Positions 1 to 7,994 of a stretch of 34,833 bases of DNA are shown one piece after another. Every line of letters starts with the position of its first letter. Positions within the stretch are counted from its first letter, which is position 1. The stretch comes from a virus. Below the pieces are notes generated by a model that did no database searches, had not been told where the DNA came from, and saw only the letters and a list, made by a program, of their open reading frames with translations. The stretch lies in IMG/VR virus record IMGVR_UViG_3300021406_000028, positions 1 to 34,833 of that record, one strand, 5' to 3'. Both the position numbers and the translations under genes were made by a program.

Positions 1-1
1 T

Positions 2-1441
2 ACATGCGTGGGTGATATTCGTAGAGCAGATTGGGCAATTGACGTTCGTTTCATGGACTTTTATCAGTTGCAAGATTTGATTAAAGGTATTGCTACTCTT
101 CCTGATGACCATCCTGATAAAGAGGGATGGACACTTCCTACTGAATCTGAGTTGAAGAGTTGGTTCATGCCTCCTACAGACGCCGGTCAGCTTGGAGAAT
201 CTGTAAGTCAGCAAGCAACTTACGTAAAAGGTATCGTACATCACTCAGAGGATATTAACATTCAAGTTAGCCCAGATGTGCTCTTTAAGAAGTTAGAAGT
301 TCTTGAGTACTGGGATAAGCGTAGAAAGATTATTGTTGTCCAGCGTAAGAAGAAAATCTGTGCACAGGACAATCAATTCGGAGTTATCCCCTTCCTTTCA
401 GCTAATTGGTGGAATAGACCAAGAGCATTTTACGGAATGGGACTTGGCCTGATTGTTGGACAGAATCAACGTGTAGATCAGGGAACTATCAACGCAATTC
501 TAAAAATCCTGTCATTCGGTGTCAATCCTATTTATTTGCGTAGACGTGATTCAAACGCGCCTACTCAAATGATTCGCACGGGATTGGGTAAAATCCTGAC
601 AGTAGATGGTGAAGTTGATAAGGCTTACAAGTTACTTGAAAGTCCTAAAGTTCCTAATGATATTTGGTCCGCGTTGCAGGAGTCCGAAAAGGCTACGGAA
701 AGTAGCTCAGGAGCCGATAGTCAATTGATTCAAGGCTCATCAGCAGGCCCAAGATCGTCAATGGGGCGCACGGCAACGGGTGCTACCAATCTAGCAGGAG
801 CATCTGCTACACGTCTTGATGGACCACTCGATAACTTTATTGAGCAAGTCTTCAAGCCTTGGCTGTACATTCTGGACATGCTTGTATTCGAATATTTCTC
901 TGACGCAGAGATTTATAGAATCCTAGGCGAAGAGCACGGTAAAGACTTTGAAGTAGACTTGCAAGAATATCATGACGGCGCGATTGAGTTTGAAACTCTA
1001 GCCGGTGCGTCACTAGCTGCGAAGAGAACTATGAGTCAGTCAATGACTCTTATCACTCAGCTTCTAGAGAATCCGAACATATCTGAATTCCTAGCAGATA
1101 TCAATGAAGAATATATTGATTGGAAGCGAATCATTAAGATGGAAATGGAAGCTTCAGAATGGAAGGACATTGATGACATCATCAAACCTATGACGCCTAA
1201 GATGATTCAGAAGAGACAGCAACAGTCTCAGGCCGCACAGCAACAGTCTAAACTAGCAACACAACAGGCAGTTAGCGCACAAAATGCACAACAGAAATCA
1301 AAGCTACAGGCGGAAGCTACTCAGCAACGCATTCAAGAAAGACTTACTGTAGGCGCAGTTTTGAATAGTGCAAAAGGTGAAGCTAACGAAGGTTCTCCTA
1401 CTGACGCAGGTTTAGGCGGCGGCGAACCTGAAGTACAATAA
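2..1441 (+). CDS. Portal protein (5' end outside the window)
   Basis: The reading frame is open to the left edge, so this is the C-terminal 479 residues or so of a longer protein; the GTG at 8 is probably internal. The product most resembles podovirus-type portal proteins, which form the dodecameric vertex ring through which DNA is packaged and ejected. Supporting features are a central region typical of portal clip and stem segments (GMGLGLIVGQNQRVDQGT followed by an amphipathic helix), and a C-terminal Gln/Ala-rich helical tail (about residues 400-450) like the barrel of podovirus portals. Position agrees: upstream of a scaffold-like gene and the capsid gene. Terminase would be expected further left. 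The family call is by overall resemblance and gene order; no single motif proves it. Confidence 0.8.
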   Translation, partial: TCVGDIRRADWAIDVRFMDFYQLQDLIKGIATLPDDHPDKEGWTLPTESELKSWFMPPTDAGQLGESVSQQATYVKGIVHHSEDINIQVSPDVLFKKLEVLEYWDKRRKIIVVQRKKKICAQDNQFGVIPFLSANWWNRPRAFYGMGLGLIVGQNQRVDQGTINAILKILSFGVNPIYLRRRDSNAPTQMIRTGLGKILTVDGEVDKAYKLLESPKVPNDIWSALQESEKATESSSGADSQLIQGSSAGPRSSMGRTATGATNLAGASATRLDGPLDNFIEQVFKPWLYILDMLVFEYFSDAEIYRILGEEHGKDFEVDLQEYHDGAIEFETLAGASLAAKRTMSQSMTLITQLLENPNISEFLADINEEYIDWKRIIKMEMEASEWKDIDDIIKPMTPKMIQKRQQQSQAAQQQSKLATQQAVSAQNAQQKSKLQAEATQQRIQERLTVGAVLNSAKGEANEGSPTDAGLGGGEPEVQ

Positions 1442-1642
1442 AAATATGGATATGTGCCAGATAACCGGGACATATTAAACGAGAGGGTATATCACGTCCG
1501 TAAGCCGAGATGGGTGGGTACTTTTTCCAAGCGTGTACGTGTAAACGTGACCGCTTAGAGTCATCTCAAGAACCCCACAAAAGCCGGGTTTTCAGGTGCT
1601 TTTCCCTTACAAAAGCGCCAGCTTCATCCTTGGGAGGGGACG
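1442..1642 (+). promoter_or_regulatory. Structured non-coding leader between portal and the next gene
   Basis: This 201-base stretch has no credible gene but several helices. Hairpin 1450-1475 pairs ATATGT with ACATAT plus an inner CC/GG. GAGATG (1507-1512) pairs with CATCTC (1562-1567) and encloses AAGCG/CGCTT (1529-1533/1552-1556), capped by ACGT-GTAA-ACGT with a GNRA-type tetraloop. A 9-bp stem, 1595-1603 with 1611-1619, ends 12 bases before the ribosome site GGGAGGGG. AAAAGC at 1579-1584 can pair instead with GCTTTT at 1598-1603, so the last two helices exclude each other. No U-tract follows, so this is not a plain terminator. It could be a cis-regulatory RNA or processing site. Function is inferred from structure only. 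Confidence 0.55.
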
Positions 1643-2002
1643 ATGGAAGAGTTTGGTTTTAATCCTGACCTTGTGCTAGAAAGAGAGGAAGTTGCATATC
1701 TAGCTGCTCTCGTTAGCCAACCGGGATTTAAGATTTTACAGAAGATTTTCAGAAGTGGCGTAGATCAGTTTGCAGTTCAAATGATTAACGCAGATCAGAA
1801 GAATGAGAAAGAAGTTCTAGCGCGGCATAATGCAGCGAGAACGGCAGCACAGTTTTACACTTGGGTAGTAAACTCTATCAACAACGAAGTTCAAGAGTAC
1901 ATCCATTCGGCCCCAAATGACAAGCCGATACAGTCAGCAGAAAATATAGACATTGGTGAATACACTAGTGAGGAAACTATTACGGAAGAGGAACCTTGGT
2001 AA
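1643..2002 (+). CDS. Small acidic protein between portal and scaffold, unknown function
   Basis: The product is 119 residues, predicted mostly helical, with a very acidic C-terminus (residues 100-119 include EETITEEEPW). The ATG follows GGGAGGGG with good spacing. I do not recognise the family. Its place between portal and scaffold-like genes suggests a head-assembly role, such as a small scaffold partner or portal accessory. Its stop codon (2000-2002) overlaps the TTG start of the HNH gene, so before the endonuclease arrived it was probably followed directly by the scaffold-like gene. Confidence 0.75.
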   Translation: MEEFGFNPDLVLEREEVAYLAALVSQPGFKILQKIFRSGVDQFAVQMINADQKNEKEVLARHNAARTAAQFYTWVVNSINNEVQEYIHSAPNDKPIQSAENIDIGEYTSEETITEEEPW

Positions 2003-2421
2003 AACCCAATTTCAACAGAACTCATTGTAAAAACGGTCACGTATTCACAGAAGATACTAAGTATTTTCATCGCAAAGATAGTGACGGTAATATTTTATAT
2101 AACTATTTCTCTTGTAAAATATGCCGCAAAGAACGGGATTTTTCTATACAGAGTGCTCTTGTGGATGAGCTATATCAGGCTTATGGTAATAAGTGCTCAT
2201 GTTGTGGGGAAACTAATAAATACTTCTTCACCATCGATCATATATTTAACGATGGAAATATAGAACGCCGTGAGTCTGGAAAAGGCAAACACATTTACCG
2301 AAAATTAAGGGAACTGAACTACCCGCAAGATAGATATAGAATCTTATGTTTTAATTGCAACATGGGTAGAGAACGAAATGGGGGAATTTGCCCTCATGTT
2401 TCTGGAGGGAAACAATCGTGA
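1996..2421 (+). CDS. Free-standing HNH homing-type endonuclease
   Basis: The product is 141 residues. An N-terminal zinc-knuckle-like part (C11, H15, C40, C43; HCKNGHVFTED) is followed by an HNH core with C67/C70, the metal-binding D81-H82 in TIDHIFNDGN, and C118/C121 (CFNC). This architecture is typical of small phage HNH nucleases that cut DNA and promote their own spread. The TTG at 1996 is the only start near an AGAGG sequence. It overlaps the stop of the gene before it, and the TGA stop overlaps the GTG of the scaffold-like gene, so the insertion is translationally coupled on both sides. The gene looks AT-richer than its neighbours, which fits recent acquisition. It shares its N-terminal zinc motif with the endonuclease at 10206-10661. 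Confidence 0.85.
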   Translation: MVKPNFNRTHCKNGHVFTEDTKYFHRKDSDGNILYNYFSCKICRKERDFSIQSALVDELYQAYGNKCSCCGETNKYFFTIDHIFNDGNIERRESGKGKHIYRKLRELNYPQDRYRILCFNCNMGRERNGGICPHVSGGKQS

Positions 2422-3332
2422 GCGAACAGCTAATCGAAAAGACATATACGTATCAGCCTACCGATGAAGAAGGCAGACCTATTGGTGGAAAACAAGTAAT
2501 CAAGTACACTACTCAAGATGAGCTAGTGGACAAGCTACGCACGCAGAATACACTTCTAATTCGTAAGCTACGTCAGGAGACAAAGAAAGGCCGTCTTGGT
2601 ATTGGTGAGGATGAAGTAGTTCCCAAGAATGCACAGCGCTTTAGTGATCCTCTGGAATTCAATCCTCGTGAACTTACACAGGACGAGCGGTACGATATTT
2701 CGCGTAGACTACTCGATCCTACAACTTCTGCTGAAGCGGCTTCCGCTCTAGTAGAAGCGCAGCTTGGCGCACCGCTGTCACAAATCGGCAGAACGATGCA
2801 GACCATTCAGCAGGACAACATTAGTCTAAGAGCCAAGGTAGAAGCTAATGCATTCGTCGCGGAGAATCCTGACTATTACAAGTGTCAAGAGAACTTTGAA
2901 GCATTGGCTAGTTGGATTGTACGCTACAATCTTGCTCCTGTCAAGGATAACTTCCAAAAGGCATACGATACGCTTAAGGCGCAAGGTATCCTTATTGAAG
3001 GTGCAGCGTTGCCGCCTGAGCCGGTTGCTCCCGTAGAACCTGTAGTTGTTCCGGTAGAACCCGTTGTGGTTGAACCTGTTCCGGTAGTTCCGGTAGTTCG
3101 CATTCCCACTGGCCTAACTAGGGAAGAAGCATCTGACTCCGGTGTACTAGTGAAAACAGGAAGCGATATAACTTATGAACTTACCGTTGGTGGACAGAAG
3201 AGAGTGCTAACTGGACTGGCAGCAATTAATGCCATGCCGGGAGAAGAGTACAAGCGCCGTCTGCTTACTGACCGTGAATTTGGTAAGAAGGTAGAGAAGT
3301 TGGAAACTGAAGCCAGAAAGCCGAGAGGTTAA
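2418..3332 (+). CDS. Probable scaffolding / capsid assembly protein
   Basis: I start the gene at GTG 2418, eight bases after GGAGGG; a longer reading from 2388 has no ribosome site and lies inside the HNH gene. The product is 304 residues, charged and mostly helical. A Pro/Val/Glu-rich linker at about residues 199-229 (repeats of PVEPVV) precedes a C-terminal part ending in basic residues (KKVEKLETEARKPRG). Scaffolding proteins sit between portal and capsid genes, are charged and helical, and often bind capsid through a basic C-terminal helix; all three features are seen here. The assignment rests on position and composition, not on a recognised family motif. Confidence 0.6.
   Translation: MSEQLIEKTYTYQPTDEEGRPIGGKQVIKYTTQDELVDKLRTQNTLLIRKLRQETKKGRLGIGEDEVVPKNAQRFSDPLEFNPRELTQDERYDISRRLLDPTTSAEAASALVEAQLGAPLSQIGRTMQTIQQDNISLRAKVEANAFVAENPDYYKCQENFEALASWIVRYNLAPVKDNFQKAYDTLKAQGILIEGAALPPEPVAPVEPVVVPVEPVVVEPVPVVPVVRIPTGLTREEASDSGVLVKTGSDITYELTVGGQKRVLTGLAAINAMPGEEYKRRLLTDREFGKKVEKLETEARKPRG
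3010..3105 (+). repeat. Pro-Val-Glu coding repeat in the scaffold-like gene
   Basis: Short in-frame repeats encode units such as EPV, VPVEPVV and VPVV. They form an extended, probably disordered linker. Degenerate codons separate the units, so this looks like an old protein-level repeat, not a recent slippage product. Confidence 0.6.
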
Positions 3333-3333
3333 C

Positions 3334-3783
3334 ATGGTAATCAGAGACTTCGAAGCTAAAGATTTTGACCGCGTAATGCAGATTAACGATGCATCCTTCG
3401 ATGCGCCAGCTACTAGGAAGTTTGTCCTAGATAGTATTACAGATGGCAAAGCTTGGGTAGCTATTGAGGATGACGTAATTGTCGGATTCCTAATCGGCAA
3501 GATGAAGCACAACACACCTTATGTAAATAATATAGCCGTTGATCCTGCCTATCGTGGTAAAGGAATTGCAAAGCTTCTATTTGCAAAGTTTGAAGAATTA
3601 TTTGGAATGAATCAAAAACCTGAGAGCACTATTTTCTGGCTTCAGGTTCAATCGGATAACCCCGCTCAAAAGCTGTATTTCGACTTAGGATACAGAGTTG
3701 GTTGGGTAGACCCGAATTACTATGGATGGGCTAAACATGCGTTATGCATGTATAAAAGTAGCCGTCCACTAGCACAGTTTTAA
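3334..3783 (+). CDS. GNAT-family N-acetyltransferase
   Basis: The product is 149 residues with the complete GNAT order: an N-terminal strand (MVIRDFEAKDFDRV), a middle strand WVAIEDDVIVGFLIG, then motif A with NNIAVDPAYRGKGIAKLLF, where R74-G-K-G-I-A79 is the acetyl-CoA pyrophosphate loop. The C-terminal part QSDNPAQKLYFDLGYR is the usual motif B. Members move an acetyl group from acetyl-CoA to an amine, often a protein N-terminus. It is nested between scaffold-like and capsid genes and starts two bases after the scaffold stop, so it is likely made with them. A virion protein may be its substrate, but that is inference. Confidence 0.88.
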   Translation: MVIRDFEAKDFDRVMQINDASFDAPATRKFVLDSITDGKAWVAIEDDVIVGFLIGKMKHNTPYVNNIAVDPAYRGKGIAKLLFAKFEELFGMNQKPESTIFWLQVQSDNPAQKLYFDLGYRVGWVDPNYYGWAKHALCMYKSSRPLAQF

Positions 3784-3968
3784 GATAGGGCATTCGCTGT
3801 CGGATTACAGTAGAGCCACCAATGAGCGTGAGGCAACCTTAGTTGAAGTCTTAACAAAGGGCATCGAATAGCACAGTCGGATTACTGATGTGAGTAGATG
3901 ACGCATAAGGACATGGATTTCTATTCTGGGAGGAATAGTAGGAATTCCACTAAAAAAGGAAGACTAAC
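3784..3968 (+). promoter_or_regulatory. Structured leader of the capsid gene with two CGGATT-loop hairpins
   Basis: The 185 bases contain no gene. Two related elements 77 bases apart each begin with GGGCAT (3788, 3859) and carry a hairpin with the same six-base loop CGGATT. At 3797-3810 the stem is CTGT/ACAG; at 3874-3887 it is CAGT/ACTG, so the stem sequence changed while pairing was kept. A third hairpin, CTATTC-tgggag-GAATAG (3921-3938), and the palindrome GGAATTCC (3941-3948) precede the ribosome site AAAAAAGGAAG. A related hairpin occurs at 7183-7195. Possible roles are translational operator, mRNA stabiliser or processing site for the most abundant virion protein; none is proven. Confidence 0.6.
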
Positions 3969-5003
3969 ATGGCCGCATACAGTCCATCAAGTAATAGTCA
4001 GTCAAATCTGCCTCAGTCAACGGTACGTTACTACGACAAAAAGTTCCGTGAAAACCTGAAGGCACAAACCCCCTTCGTAGCATGTTCAGAACGTCTGGAC
4101 CTTCCTATGAAGAGTGGTAACCAGTACGAAATGTTCATGTACGTTCCGTTCGCTGCAAACACTACGCAGACAACTGAAGGTACAGTAGGTAGCGGTATCA
4201 GCATTAACGTGCTGACTACTACTGCAACCATCGGTGAATATGCCGACTACGCCAACTTCTCAAGTCTATCTCTTGCTACGGCAATTGACAACACTGTAGA
4301 GAACGTTGCTCGTGAACTTGCATATCGCCTTGGTGAGTCTCTAAGCGCTCTTGTCCGTGCAACTGCTGACGGTGCAAACGCTGTTGACTCTAGCGTTCTG
4401 GTATCTCTAGGTGCAACTTCAACAACTTCATTCACCACTCTGAGCCTTAACCAGATTCGTAACTCTGTTCAGAGCCTAGCTGGTCGTTCGGTTCGTCCGT
4501 TCGATGAAGCTTCAAAGTCTTTCTGCGGTGTAATCCACCCGTTCGCCCTTGGCGACGTGCTTGCTGATAACAGCAACGATTCCCCAATCGACATCCTGAA
4601 GCACACCCCAGTTGGTCTAGCACGTATGGAAGACCTAATCTCTGTTGACCTAACAGAAATGATCGAACTGCCTTCAACCGGTGTTCGTTTCTTCCAGACT
4701 AACCAAGTTACTAGCACTTCGAACTACAAGGGCGTAACCGGTCTAACCGCGCTTCGTACCTACATCTTCGGACGTGACGGTATCTTTAGCATCAAGCTTG
4801 GAGCGCAGGGTGATACCGGCTTCGGCGACGGTGAATGGCAGAACATTAAGTGCAACATTGTGCAGAACGCAGAGCCAACTGTTGCTGATCCTGAAGGTCT
4901 AATCCCCGGATGGACAAGCTATCGTGTTCACTTCACCACATCTCTTGGACCTGATACCACTATCCGTATCCGTGAGATTGATGCAGCTAGCGCCATTAGC
5001 TAA
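3969..5003 (+). CDS. Major capsid protein, N4-gp56 family (HK97 fold)
   Basis: The product is 344 residues, the usual size for N4 gp56-type capsid proteins. It shows recognisable family segments: TVRYYDKKFRENLKAQTPF near the N-terminus, then ATIGEYADYANFSSLSLATA and NTVENVARELAYRLGES, which correspond to the conserved region before the spine helix. The C-terminal third is the expected beta-rich part. It forms the icosahedral shell. The ATG follows AAAAAAGGAAG, preceded by the structured leader and followed by a hairpin at 5010-5040. Codon choice appears more uniform than in neighbours, as expected for a highly expressed gene. No separate decoration protein is obvious, but the next gene is a candidate. 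Confidence 0.9.
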   Translation: MAAYSPSSNSQSNLPQSTVRYYDKKFRENLKAQTPFVACSERLDLPMKSGNQYEMFMYVPFAANTTQTTEGTVGSGISINVLTTTATIGEYADYANFSSLSLATAIDNTVENVARELAYRLGESLSALVRATADGANAVDSSVLVSLGATSTTSFTTLSLNQIRNSVQSLAGRSVRPFDEASKSFCGVIHPFALGDVLADNSNDSPIDILKHTPVGLARMEDLISVDLTEMIELPSTGVRFFQTNQVTSTSNYKGVTGLTALRTYIFGRDGIFSIKLGAQGDTGFGDGEWQNIKCNIVQNAEPTVADPEGLIPGWTSYRVHFTTSLGPDTTIRIREIDAASAIS

Positions 5004-5009
5004 CCAATG

Positions 5010-5040
5010 AGGGGCGTTTAATTATGCCCCTTGTTCTTTG
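5010..5040 (+). terminator. Possible intrinsic terminator after the capsid gene
   Basis: A 7-bp stem (5010-5016 with 5025-5031, AGGGGCG / TGCCCCT, one G-U pair) has an 8-base loop and is followed by TTGTTCTTT. The U-tract is interrupted, so it may end only part of the transcripts and reduce expression downstream of capsid. Confidence 0.6.
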
Positions 5041-5055
5041 GTAAAAAGGAGAAAA

Positions 5056-5577
5056 ATGAGTCTGCTTAATCAAGTTTTCCAAGGGTCGCCCCTTTCATTA
5101 GGTGCTACGGCAGCGGGTGGAAGTCCAATTGCCCCTAACGTCGCCATTGATACAGTCAATAACGTTCTGTATCTAAGTGCCGGAAATGGATGGCAACCCG
5201 GAGTCCCCTCAATGCTACAAAAGGCATTTCTATTGAATCAGTCAGCTAACGTAGCCAACGTGTCAACGTTTGCCGTTCCTGCCAGCCTAGGTGGCCTATA
5301 TAGCGTTGAAATTTATGAAGTATCGTCAAATACCCCAACAGGCGCTACACTGCCTGCGGTAACCGTGACATTTACGGATATTGACCTTGGTACTTCAGTA
5401 ACAAACACTCTTGCATCTGTTGGAAGTGTATCTGCGGCTGGCGTTGTCAACCAAGGTATTCTATATGCAAACGCAAAGGGTGGTACAAACATCGTCGTAG
5501 CAACGACAAGCTATGCTGCCGGTAGCGGAACAGCATTAACCTACAATATCAAGGTTCGTTTTACTTGGTTGGGGTAA
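5056..5577 (+). CDS. Beta-rich virion protein candidate downstream of capsid
   Basis: The ATG at 5056 follows AAGGAG and is preferred over the in-frame TTG at 5038, which lies in the terminator hairpin tail. The product is 173 residues, rich in Ala, Ser, Thr, Val and Gly and poor in charged residues, as seen in beta-sandwich phage surface proteins. I do not recognise the family. Position right after the capsid gene makes a head decoration or head-fibre protein plausible. No signal peptide or membrane segment is present. Confidence 0.7.
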   Translation: MSLLNQVFQGSPLSLGATAAGGSPIAPNVAIDTVNNVLYLSAGNGWQPGVPSMLQKAFLLNQSANVANVSTFAVPASLGGLYSVEIYEVSSNTPTGATLPAVTVTFTDIDLGTSVTNTLASVGSVSAAGVVNQGILYANAKGGTNIVVATTSYAAGSGTALTYNIKVRFTWLG

Positions 5578-5589
5578 TCAGGAGATATA

Positions 5590-6783
5590 ATGGCTAATAT
5601 TCAAGAATCTTATCCTGCACAAACTACCGGTCTTGGTGTAGCTGCTAAGATTGCAGTGCAGGGCAATCTAGGAACAAGTACTAAGCCCGGTTACAACAAC
5701 GTGACCCTTTCAGTGGGCGGAACTAACGGACAGACAACTTTCCAGTTGAACCCACAAATTCAGGATGCTTCAGGTGCAGCTTATGATCCTAGCACAGACA
5801 CCGTATTCGCAATTACCAGTGTCGCCAACTCTTCACCGGGGTCACTGACTCTGACTTCAGTTGCGGCATCTGTAAATGGTGATGCTGTTTACGCTGGTAC
5901 TATCACAAGCGGCGGTTCAAACGCTTTTGTAGGTTTGCTATTTACTGTTGCAGGATTTACCGGTGCTAACAACAATGGTACATTCGTTTGTGTGGCATCA
6001 ACCACACTTGCTCTTACACTGGCTAACGTAGGTGCGACGGCAGAAACTCATGCGGGAACTGCAACTTCGGAAGAAGGAACAGCCGTATACACTGGTACTA
6101 TCGGCGTGAAGGCGAACAGCCTTGTTGGTCAGACATTTGTTATTGCTGGATTCGTAACTAACCCTTCGAATAACGGTACATTCATTTGCACAGCGAACAA
6201 CGGCAGCACCACAATCACTCTTGAGAACAACTTTGCTGTCTCGGAAACTGCTACAGCATCCGCAACTTCTCAGGAATCAAGTGAACCTGTATTCACTCTT
6301 ACATCAGTAGCTACCACAAGCGGTGGTGTAGCAGTTTATACGGGAACCATTGGCGTAGCCGCAAGCAGTCTCGTAGGTAAGACATTCACTGTAACAGGAT
6401 TCGTAACAACTCCTGCAAACAACGGTACGTTCGTAGCTACTGCTAATAACGGCAGCACTACACTTACTCTTGCTAACACGGCGGCTGTTTCGGAAACGCA
6501 CGCAGCTACGGCTACGGGTGTTCCTCTGTCCAACCTGCTGACTTATGTGGCTTACCCCGCAAAGACCCTGACCGGGAATACCTATCAGCCTTCAGGTACA
6601 AGCACAGCAGTTGCTACCGTATCAACGTCCGGTGTAATTACCGCCGTTGCTCCGGGCGGAGTTGAAGTTGAAGTATCGTTCCCGGCGTTTAACAACACAT
6701 CAGGAACCACAGGAAATACATTTGCGGGTAACCTACCTTTGGGTAAGATTTACGCTACCGTGAACGTTCAAGTCCTGCCCTAA
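5590..6783 (+). CDS. Ig-like/beta-repeat virion surface protein
   Basis: The product is 397 residues and starts after CAGGAGATATA. It contains three copies of a 60-70 residue beta module at about residues 95-158, 163-227 and 246-309, each with the order VYtGTI - LVGxTFxxxGFV - NNGTF - TLxL - ETxxATAT. The C-terminal 80 residues (AVATVSTSGVITAVAPGG) look like a bacterial Ig-like group 2 domain, a fold common on phage capsids and tails that can bind host surface sugars. Overall it looks like a surface decoration or fibre-like protein. The same type of module appears once more in the protein at 11369-12670. Confidence 0.7.
   Translation: MANIQESYPAQTTGLGVAAKIAVQGNLGTSTKPGYNNVTLSVGGTNGQTTFQLNPQIQDASGAAYDPSTDTVFAITSVANSSPGSLTLTSVAASVNGDAVYAGTITSGGSNAFVGLLFTVAGFTGANNNGTFVCVASTTLALTLANVGATAETHAGTATSEEGTAVYTGTIGVKANSLVGQTFVIAGFVTNPSNNGTFICTANNGSTTITLENNFAVSETATASATSQESSEPVFTLTSVATTSGGVAVYTGTIGVAASSLVGKTFTVTGFVTTPANNGTFVATANNGSTTLTLANTAAVSETHAATATGVPLSNLLTYVAYPAKTLTGNTYQPSGTSTAVATVSTSGVITAVAPGGVEVEVSFPAFNNTSGTTGNTFAGNLPLGKIYATVNVQVLP
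5872..6515 (+). repeat. Three-copy internal repeat encoding beta modules
   Basis: Copies lie at about 5872-6063, 6076-6270 and 6325-6515. Copies 2 and 3 are the closest pair, sharing long near-identical stretches such as those encoding NNGSTT and SLVG; copy 1 is more diverged. This suggests stepwise duplication inside the gene. Confidence 0.75.
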
Positions 6784-6808
6784 GCAGTAATACTTTGAGG
6801 AGGGTATT

Positions 6809-7129
6809 ATGGCGGAATGGAATGATGATAACGAGCGAGAACTTGTTATCAAGAACCACAATCGAGTACTACGGAGGGTGAATAAAGCCCTTCGTAGTTC
6901 TCACCGAATTACACAAGAGTATAATGATACTCTATTTAAAGAACTATGTCATGCAGACAAGAATCAAGAGGCTGCATTGGCCCTGCGGAGACTCTGGGAA
7001 GAAGGCGGGTTTCAACCTCCCTGTAGTCCAGAGGATTATGACACCATAATCGATGTGTCCATACGAGCGTTGAAAGCCTATCGTGACACGGCTACTAAGC
7101 CAACCCAGAGCCAATATTTCTTTGATTAA
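6809..7129 (+). CDS. Small charged helical protein, unknown
   Basis: The product is 106 residues, hydrophilic and helical, starting after GAGGAGGG. I do not recognise it. It is the last gene before a strong terminator, so it closes the capsid transcription unit. Size and position allow a head-completion or head-tail joining role, but nothing in the sequence proves one. Confidence 0.7.
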   Translation: MAEWNDDNERELVIKNHNRVLRRVNKALRSSHRITQEYNDTLFKELCHADKNQEAALALRRLWEEGGFQPPCSPEDYDTIIDVSIRALKAYRDTATKPTQSQYFFD

Positions 7130-7134
7130 CCATC

Positions 7135-7160
7135 GCGGCCCTTGTGGCCGCACCTTTTTT
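7135..7160 (+). terminator. Intrinsic terminator closing the head operon
   Basis: GCGGCC (7135-7140), loop CTTGT, GGCCGC (7146-7151), then ACC and six T (7155-7160). The stem is perfect and GC-only; this is the clearest terminator in the window. Confidence 0.9.
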
Positions 7161-7325
7161 GTTGTATGGGTAAACGTAAATAGGGTGGATTACCCGAAGT
7201 TACTCAATAACTATACGACTACATCTCTTTCTGTCAGGTGTGTACAGCCGGGTAAAGAGACTCCCACCTTATGAGTGTTATAGACTTCGTTTGGATGGGA
7301 GACATGTTTTTAGGAGAGGAGCCTA
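7161..7325 (+). promoter_or_regulatory. Structured leader of the tail operon with a GGATT-loop hairpin
   Basis: The stretch has no convincing gene. GGGT-GGATT-ACCC (7183-7195) resembles the two hairpins ahead of the capsid gene. A second structure pairs TCTCTTT (7224-7230) with AAAGAGA (7254-7260) around CTGT/ACAG (7231-7234/7244-7247). A third pairs CTCCCA (7261-7266) with TGGGAG (7296-7301). The ribosome site GGAGAGGAG and the ATG at 7326 follow. Because a terminator lies immediately upstream, a promoter is expected here, but I see no good sigma-70 hexamer pair. Confidence 0.5.
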
Positions 7326-7985
7326 ATGACACAGCCTACAATGCAGGAAATACAAGCGGCACAGGGAACGCGTTTAAGCGAAACTGCCCCTTGGGAGTCT
7401 TATGAAAAGGAACTAGTTGGCCGTCAGGTAACCCCTGAACTGGCCGCGCAGATCGCGGATTACGCTAACAAGAGACATCAAGACGCGCCTGTAAGTTCCC
7501 AGACTAAAGAACTACTAGCTGAGAACCAAGAAATCAATGAAGGCATCGCCAGTCAGTATCAATGGCTCCAACCCGGTGACTATGCCGATGTGGAAGCTAG
7601 AATCGGCAAGGTAATGTCACATGCTGAGTTTATTACTAAACTTAGACAGGCCGGAGTATCCTGCCATTATAGACAACATCCACATGCGGATAAAGTTACA
7701 CTATTGTATACAAAACTTGGTGTAGCCGAGCCGGAAATAGCATGTTGGGCGCAATACGGACAAATGCCGGAACTGTCCATTATGAACTTTGACCAGTACG
7801 GTGCGCCTCTAGCAGAACGTCGCAGAGGGTGGCGTACATGTTTGCTTCAGATCATTCTTAAAGGAATTCTGACTGAGGAAAAAGCAAACGAAGTATTTGG
7901 AAGGCCCGGTCAAGGCAAAGCTTTTGCCAGATACAATTCAACACTACAGGCATTCAGAAACGCAGGTAGTAGTTTAGGTGAATAG
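7326..7985 (+). CDS. Unknown protein, first gene of the tail operon
   Basis: The product is 219 residues with no membrane segment. The middle (residues 100-160) contains HYRQHP and the run LGVAEPEIACWAQYGQMPEL; the C-terminal 50 residues are helical. I cannot assign a family. It starts after GGAGAGGAG and is followed ten bases later by another unknown gene with which it may act. Its place between head and adaptor genes suggests a virion or assembly protein. Confidence 0.7.
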   Translation: MTQPTMQEIQAAQGTRLSETAPWESYEKELVGRQVTPELAAQIADYANKRHQDAPVSSQTKELLAENQEINEGIASQYQWLQPGDYADVEARIGKVMSHAEFITKLRQAGVSCHYRQHPHADKVTLLYTKLGVAEPEIACWAQYGQMPELSIMNFDQYGAPLAERRRGWRTCLLQIILKGILTEEKANEVFGRPGQGKAFARYNSTLQAFRNAGSSLGE

Positions 7986-7994
7986 AGGAGATTC

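Noticed and set aside
39-67. Promoter-like TTGACG-N17-TATCAG
   Set aside because: It lies inside the portal coding frame with a weak -10 and no transcript boundary nearby; likely chance.
3969-5003. Classification of the phage as a true N4 relative from its capsid family
   Set aside because: No virion RNA polymerase or other N4 hallmark is present; N4-gp56-type capsids occur in many unrelated phages.
7083-7274. 63-codon frame across the end of the 6809 gene
   Set aside because: It runs through the strong terminator and the structured leader and has no ribosome site.
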